The notes beneath the pieces were generated by a model. It saw only the letters and a program-made list of their open reading frames with translations. It made no database searches and was not told the DNA's origin. From positions 1 through 24,431 of the forward strand of contig JAQIWT010000297.1 of the NCBI GenBank assembly GCA_034696485.1: 24,431 nucleotides of DNA, in the 5' to 3' direction. A program made the position numbers and the translations under genes. How positions within the stretch are numbered: the stretch's first letter is position 1; each line of letters begins with the position of its first letter. Below are positions 20,772 through 24,431 of the stretch, piece by piece. The stretch comes from Isohypsibius dastychi. Lineage: Eukaryota; Tardigrada; Eutardigrada; Parachela; Isohypsibiidae.

Positions 20772-21679
20772 ATGCAGGGTTTCGAGGAGGATGACGGCGC
20801 ACCGACAGAAATCTCTCTACCATCAGCGCGCTCAGAAGCCAAAGCTGAAGAACTCCAGAGATCAGCGATTTCCAAGGATGTGAAGCGTAAAAAGAAAGAC
20901 AGCGCGCGTGAAAAGGAAGCATGGTTCCGAGAACAAAAGGTACTTTTTTTTCTCAAACTTCAGTTCCTTATTCAACCTATTCAACGGAACTGATCTGTTT
21001 TCAGCGCGATAAACGGAAGACGAAACGGGGAATTGAGCCTGACAACATCATTTCTGTCCTTCCTGCAAAGAAGAAAGTTGCTGACATGGGTTCAGCAGGA
21101 GATGTTTCAGGTGTATTAGATCAGCAAGCACCTATCGAGGAAGGCATGGGTTCGGATTTGTCTGACCATGAGGATGATGCAGCGAACTCGAAAGTTAAAA
21201 CTTCCACGCAGTCCGACAAACTTGGTAAGCAAGAGATATTTCCCTTTGGCATGCATTTTCGTTGTCATCGCGGTTTTAATTTTTGTATTAATTTGTTGCA
21301 GAATCAAAATCAAAGTCGAGCTCAAAACGGGATATTACTTCTGATCTTGCTCCCAGTTATATTCCCTTATCCAGCAGGTCCAAGCTTTCCAGTAATTCCT
21401 GTATACGAATTGAGTGTTCTAACGCTGTTTTGATCAGGTCATCCGGGGAGATTCAGTATGTCTCGATACCAAGGCTCAAGAGGAAAGCGCCAACACGGGA
21501 TGGTGCCTTGGAGTACGTTAGGAGCCGGTTCAAGCTTTCCGCGTTTCAGAACAGGATACCTGGTGAACTAAACTTACTAGTTGTTCTGAAACTGAATGGA
21601 GTTTTTAATGGTTCTGTTTTTTTCAGCTAAGAAACTTAAGTCTATCACCTCCAAACAAAGAGCGAGAAAGGGAACATGA
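20772..21679 (+). CDS. Lysine/arginine-rich protein of unknown family, probably nuclear
   Basis: Seen: likely exons 20772-20939, 21005-21224, 21302-21377, 21438-21562 and 21627-21679, giving about 213 aa. If 21378-21437 is retained the product has about 233 aa, still in frame. It starts MQGFEEDDGAPTE. Basic clusters follow (KDVKRKKK near residue 38, RDKRKTKRG near 57, AKKK near 77), then an acidic stretch (GSDLSDHEDDA), a Ser-rich stretch, RLKRKAPTRDGALEY, and a basic end AKKLKSITSKQRARKGT. This composition is typical of nucleolar or chromatin-associated proteins, but I do not recognise the family. The last exons are the least certain; their phases fit and their introns (60 and 64 nt) match the local short class. 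AATAAA follows at 21869. Confidence 0.6.
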
Positions 21680-21868
21680 GTCCGCATCGGGTTCAATCTG
21701 GTGCAACTTGCAGTGTTATCAACTTCTTTTTTTCACACAAGTTAACTTGCGTTTGTGCGAGGTAGTAGCTTTCGGGTTCTGGTGTTTAGTACCGAGTACC
21801 GACTGCTGTTGTGAATAATTAGTTGGAAAAGTGTTGATTCTTTGCTTGCTCTCTTCCAGCAAGCTCAC

Positions 21869-21874
21869 AATAAA
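21869..21874 (+). terminator. Poly(A) signal AATAAA of the 20772 gene
   Basis: AATAAA followed by an A-run about 190 nt after the proposed TGA at 21677. Its position supports ending this gene before the duplicated unit and the 22592 gene. Confidence 0.5.
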
Positions 21875-21879
21875 AAAAA

Positions 21880-22160
21880 CTTGTCGTGCTGGATTTTACA
21901 TCTCTTTACCGAAATCCATGAAATGATCCAGACAACTGTTTTCTCATTTGTTTCTTTGCGGACCTGGCAAACTCGTTCATCCTCGCCCAAACTCTTCCTG
22001 GAAAAGTAGCAAAGTGGAAAGGTCAAGGGTAAGGTATCTTTACTGCAACTACCCGTGTAACCATTACCGAATCGGTCGGTTTTCGGGTTGACTAGGACAG
22101 TACTCGTACCGATCGCTTGGTGGTGTGCAAGTGGCGTGAACGGTCGGGCCAATCGAAACG
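21880..22160 (+). promoter_or_regulatory. Probable upstream region of the 22592 gene
   Basis: No coding sequence is supported. A GTACTCGTAC sequence at 22100-22109 resembles the palindrome found at 158 and 20654. Confidence 0.3.
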
Positions 22161-22351
22161 AACCGACTGCATCGAGTCGTAGCTGCTTTGTTGTTATTCA
22201 TGCAGATTTATATTTCATTATTCGATTTCACTTTTCTTTTCAGTTCCAACGTCTCTGCATTTCAACCAAACTTGTGCAGCTCTGTATTATTTTCCGGAAA
22301 GCTCTTATCCAAGTACAAACCAGCCGTTTAACAAACGTAAGTCTCACTGAT
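22161..22351 (+). repeat. Tandem duplication, copy A, with exon-like core 22244-22336
   Basis: This copy contains a strong acceptor (TTTTCTTTTCAG ending at 22243), a 93-nt core and a GTAAGT donor at 22337. Landmarks shared with copy B are CATCGAG, ATTCATGCA/ACTCATGCA, CCAACGTC, CAACCAAA, TATTTTCCGGA and CTCTTATCCAAGTACA. The core could be a 5' non-coding exon of the 22592 gene. Confidence 0.7.
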
Positions 22352-22545
22352 TGCCGAACACATCGAGCCGTTGTTGTGTTGTTGTTACTCATGCAAATTT
22401 ACACATTTCATCATACGATTTTAGTCTTCTATCCAACGTCCTCAGCATTCCAACCAAAACTCGCGCAGCCCTGTGTTATTTTCCGGAAGCTCTTATCCAA
22501 GTACAGCATTTAGCACCGTAAGCGCTGCTGATTGCTGTTGTAGCT
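22352..22545 (+). repeat. Tandem duplication, copy B, with exon-like core 22425-22517
   Basis: Second copy at a period of about 191 bp. The acceptor of copy A is not conserved (CAG has become CTA), but TTTTAG ending at 22424 could replace it. The donor GTAAGC at 22518 is at the corresponding place. The core between these is again 93 nt. Confidence 0.7.
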
Positions 22546-22591
22546 CTATGAGACGTGTTTTAATTCACGTTGTAGTTTTGTTTGTTTATAG

Positions 22592-22954
22592 ATGAATCCC
22601 GTCTCGAAGAAAACTGGCGTTGATGTCCACCTGTTCCCTGATTTGGAAAGACTGGATATATCGTTGTACGAGCATTTGACGGAGGAAGAGAAGATTGAAT
22701 GGGAGGAACAAAAGAAGATCTACCTTGAATCTGTCGAAAAGCGACAAAAAAAACGCGCGGAAAAGTTGGCAGCACGGTCAAAGGAGTTTGAAGAAGAGGA
22801 CCGGCAGCGTCGAGAGAGGAAGGCTGCGATGGAGAAAAAGCGGGTGGAGCTCAACGAACTCCACGAGGAAATGTTGGCTGGTCGAGATGAGATGGACGCC
22901 ATGATCCTCAACATTGTGGCCATGGTCAACGGCAAAGATGAAACCGCTAAGTAG
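22592..22954 (+). CDS. Highly charged helical protein of unknown family, 120 aa
   Basis: Seen: a single open exon from the ATG at 22592 to the stop at 22952-22954. The ATG immediately follows an acceptor (TTTGTTTATAG). Residues 1-25 are globular-looking (VDVHLFPDLERLD). Residues about 30-105 are almost wholly Glu/Lys/Arg with heptad-spaced hydrophobics, so a long single helix or coiled coil is likely. The end is MDAMILNIVAMVNGKDETAK. I do not recognise a family; some muscle, cytoskeletal and ribosome-associated proteins have this composition. AATAAA lies at 23077. The exon could also be joined to unseen upstream coding sequence in phase 0, but the good poly(A) signal at 21869 and the ATG at the exon border argue for a separate gene. 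Confidence 0.72.
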   Translation: MNPVSKKTGVDVHLFPDLERLDISLYEHLTEEEKIEWEEQKKIYLESVEKRQKKRAEKLAARSKEFEEEDRQRRERKAAMEKKRVELNELHEEMLAGRDEMDAMILNIVAMVNGKDETAK

Positions 22955-23076
22955 TTCGTTCTGCGTTCTGCCTTCCCACTTACTTCAGCCTTGCATGTTC
23001 TTCCGATCGAAACAGCTCGATGCCAAAAAAATCGGTTTAAAGCTGCTAATTTTCGAGATGACGACTGTGTACCATA

Positions 23077-23082
23077 AATAAA
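23077..23082 (+). terminator. Poly(A) signal AATAAA of the 22592 gene
   Basis: Exact AATAAA 123 nt after the stop codon. Confidence 0.7.
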
Positions 23083-23105
23083 ACCTGCTCCGAAAACTGG
23101 GTGTT

Positions 23106-23111
23106 TTTATT
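23106..23111 (-). terminator. Poly(A) signal AATAAA of the 23228-23602 gene
   Basis: The minus strand reads GCAATAAAAAC here, about 117 nt after the minus-strand stop. It lies 24 bp from the oppositely oriented signal at 23077. Confidence 0.65.
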
Positions 23112-23227
23112 GCAATCTTCTGAAGTACTGTATGACGATCGATTCACAGTAGCATCAAGGCATGTACCAACTACCAAGTAGCATTCAACAGATACATCAA
23201 TCGCCAATTGAAGAAGCTCTTCCTTCA

Positions 23228-23602
23228 TTATTGGCGTTCTTTAGCCGGCGTTTTCTGCGCGATGTTGTGTTCTGAGTTGCGCAGCTCTTCCTTCAGTCTC
23301 TTGTTTTCTTTCAGCGCTTCCTCATGCTGTTGTTGAGTTTCTGCTAATTTGCGCGTGAGGTCGTCCTGTTCGTCAAGAGCCGCTTCCAGTTTGAACACAG
23401 TGCGATTGAATTCGTCGGCGCAAGTCGCAATCAGGTGCTCCTGATCTTTCAAAAACCAGATCATTTCTATTAGTGGAACAGTTTTTCTGCGCTTGTAGTC
23501 GTTCCGATAAAGTGTATGATGCATGTTGGCAATTTTGTCGTGGATGATGATGCCCAACTCGTGATGTGAATCTGCTGTTGGTATAGACGATCTCCGGGCC
23601 AT
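23228..23602 (-). CDS. Short coiled-coil protein of unknown family, 124 aa
   Basis: Seen: one uninterrupted coding exon on the minus strand starting MARRSSIPTADSHHELG. A 69-nt leader intron is likely (donor GTACGT at 23681, acceptor ATTCAG ending at 23613), leaving 10 nt between the splice site and the ATG. Residues about 15-60 look folded (HDKIANMHHTLYRNDYKRRK, then PLIEMIWFLKDQEHLIATCA). Residues about 65-112 have heptad spacing (FKLEAALDEQDDLTRKLAE), so a C-terminal coiled coil is likely. No signal peptide or membrane segment. I cannot name a family. Confidence 0.72.
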   Translation of the reverse strand: MARRSSIPTADSHHELGIIIHDKIANMHHTLYRNDYKRRKTVPLIEMIWFLKDQEHLIATCADEFNRTVFKLEAALDEQDDLTRKLAETQQQHEEALKENKRLKEELRNSEHNIAQKTPAKERQ

Positions 23603-23682
23603 AATCGCGAACCTGAATGATACAAACTTCCTACCGTTGCTTCAGAATCCAACACAAAAAGATATGAAAGTTTTGACGTACC

Positions 23683-24431
23683 AGGTGATTATCAGGATAT
23701 CTTGCAAGGAAAGCCAGAGAAGCAGAAATTGTAGGGCCGAAAACCAAAACGAATGAAATTGTTTAAGTACAATCGCGGAAAGAGTGCGCATCCATTCTAT
23801 AATTATTCAGAATAACTAATTGATTTCTGCCTTATTGGTTCAAAGAGCCAGGACCGAAATCGCTGTGATGGGTCATCGCAAGTTTCATCAGTCAGTAATT
23901 TTTTTCGATATATTTGGAGTGTACTATAGCGAAAACTAACGTGATATGGCTAGGTTGGAACGAGTTAGGGAGAGCTGAATTTCTCAAGTGACCTTTATAA
24001 TTTTCGACATCACTAGCCCCGAAATCTAACGTACCACATTAAAAAACAAACTAAAATGTGATCAAAACCAGATTAAACAAGACAAATTGAGATACAACGA
24101 AGTTGAGCTGAGAGGTTAAACAAAGCTAAAACCTCAAAAAATCATCCTTTTTGAAAAAGGTGGAAGCATACAGGCACGCGAAGACTTACGAAACAGGAAA
24201 GCTCCCCGGGTTCGAAAAATCGAATTTGGTTTGAAAAATGAACATTAATACAGCTGCCGGCAAATTTTGGCATTAAAAACGAGCTTGGAATGGCTAAAAC
24301 TTAACGTGATTCGTCCGCGAACCGGAAACACTTTTCGGGTGAATTTCCATGATCAGGTCATCATCATTCAATAATCCAGACTTTTCCAGCGAGTCGCCAT
24401 TCGTGTGACCATTCCGGTCATAAAAACAAGA
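23683..24431. other. Right-hand end: upstream region of the 23228-23602 gene
   Basis: AT-rich sequence in which I see no gene on either strand. The first part on the minus strand is presumably the leader and promoter of the coiled-coil gene. A GGGTTCGAAAAATC at about 24200 resembles a tRNA B box only in part. Confidence 0.4.

Noticed and set aside
22088-22513. 141-codon open frame through the duplicated unit
   Set aside because: It runs through strong splice signals of both copies and is not similar between copies over its whole length, so it is probably not a protein.
24195-24212. tRNA-like B box (GGGTTCGAAAAATC)
   Set aside because: No matching A box, no cloverleaf and no CCA-side stem could be formed around it; other GGTTCGA matches (about 10976) fail in the same way.
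1-24431. Transposon, viral, CRISPR or prokaryotic features
   Set aside because: No transposase, reverse transcriptase, terminal repeats with target duplication, or spaced direct repeats were recognised; the gene structures are those of animal nuclear DNA.

Overview
The window is animal nuclear DNA carrying seven protein-coding genes, all but two of them interrupted in the coding region by GT-AG introns. The introns fall into two classes: many of 50-80 nt, and a smaller set of about 450-1050 nt. Four genes can be named from conserved protein sequence: a SHOC2/SUR-8 leucine-rich-repeat scaffold, a secreted WAP + CCP (sushi) + Ig protein of the LEV-9/Hasp type, an eIF4E-binding protein (4E-BP), and SRP14. 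The LEV-9/Hasp-like gene points to an invertebrate, probably an ecdysozoan. C. elegans lacks a recognisable 4E-BP, so together with the compact introns a tardigrade-like or other non-nematode ecdysozoan is my best guess. That is inference only.

Layout. 1-1551: upstream and leader region of SHOC2, with two strong hairpins. 1582-4766 (+): SHOC2-like gene, 14 coding exons, about 622 aa. 4767-6436: no recognised coding gene. 6437-14866 (+): leader with a 53-codon uORF, then the LEV-9/Hasp-like gene (16 coding exons, about 1270 aa: signal peptide, WAP, 13 CCP modules, Ig, 4 CCP modules). 14867-16381: intergenic region ending in a good TATA box. 16382-17729 (+): 4E-BP, 3 coding exons, 112 aa. 18812-20227 (-): SRP14, 2 coding exons, 120 aa. 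20772-21679 (+): basic, probably nuclear protein of unknown family, arranged head-to-head with SRP14. 22161-22545: tandem duplication of an exon-like unit. 22592-22954 (+): charged helical protein of unknown family. 23228-23602 (-): short coiled-coil protein of unknown family, with its poly(A) signal about 25 bp from that of its convergent neighbour. 23683-24431: nothing recognised.

The genes do not form a pathway. SHOC2 acts in RAS-RAF signalling, the LEV-9/Hasp-like protein in the synaptic extracellular matrix, 4E-BP in mTORC1-regulated translation and SRP14 in co-translational targeting. In all four named genes the reading frame stays open across every proposed splice junction, and total coding length is divisible by three, which supports intact functional genes. 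The least ordinary parts are the WAP/CCP/Ig protein with an Ig domain inside the CCP chain, the duplicated 93-nt exon-like unit upstream of the 22592 gene, the structured uORF leader, and a 225-codon antisense open frame over the 4E-BP promoter. I did not see a new mobile element, CRISPR or defence-type system.
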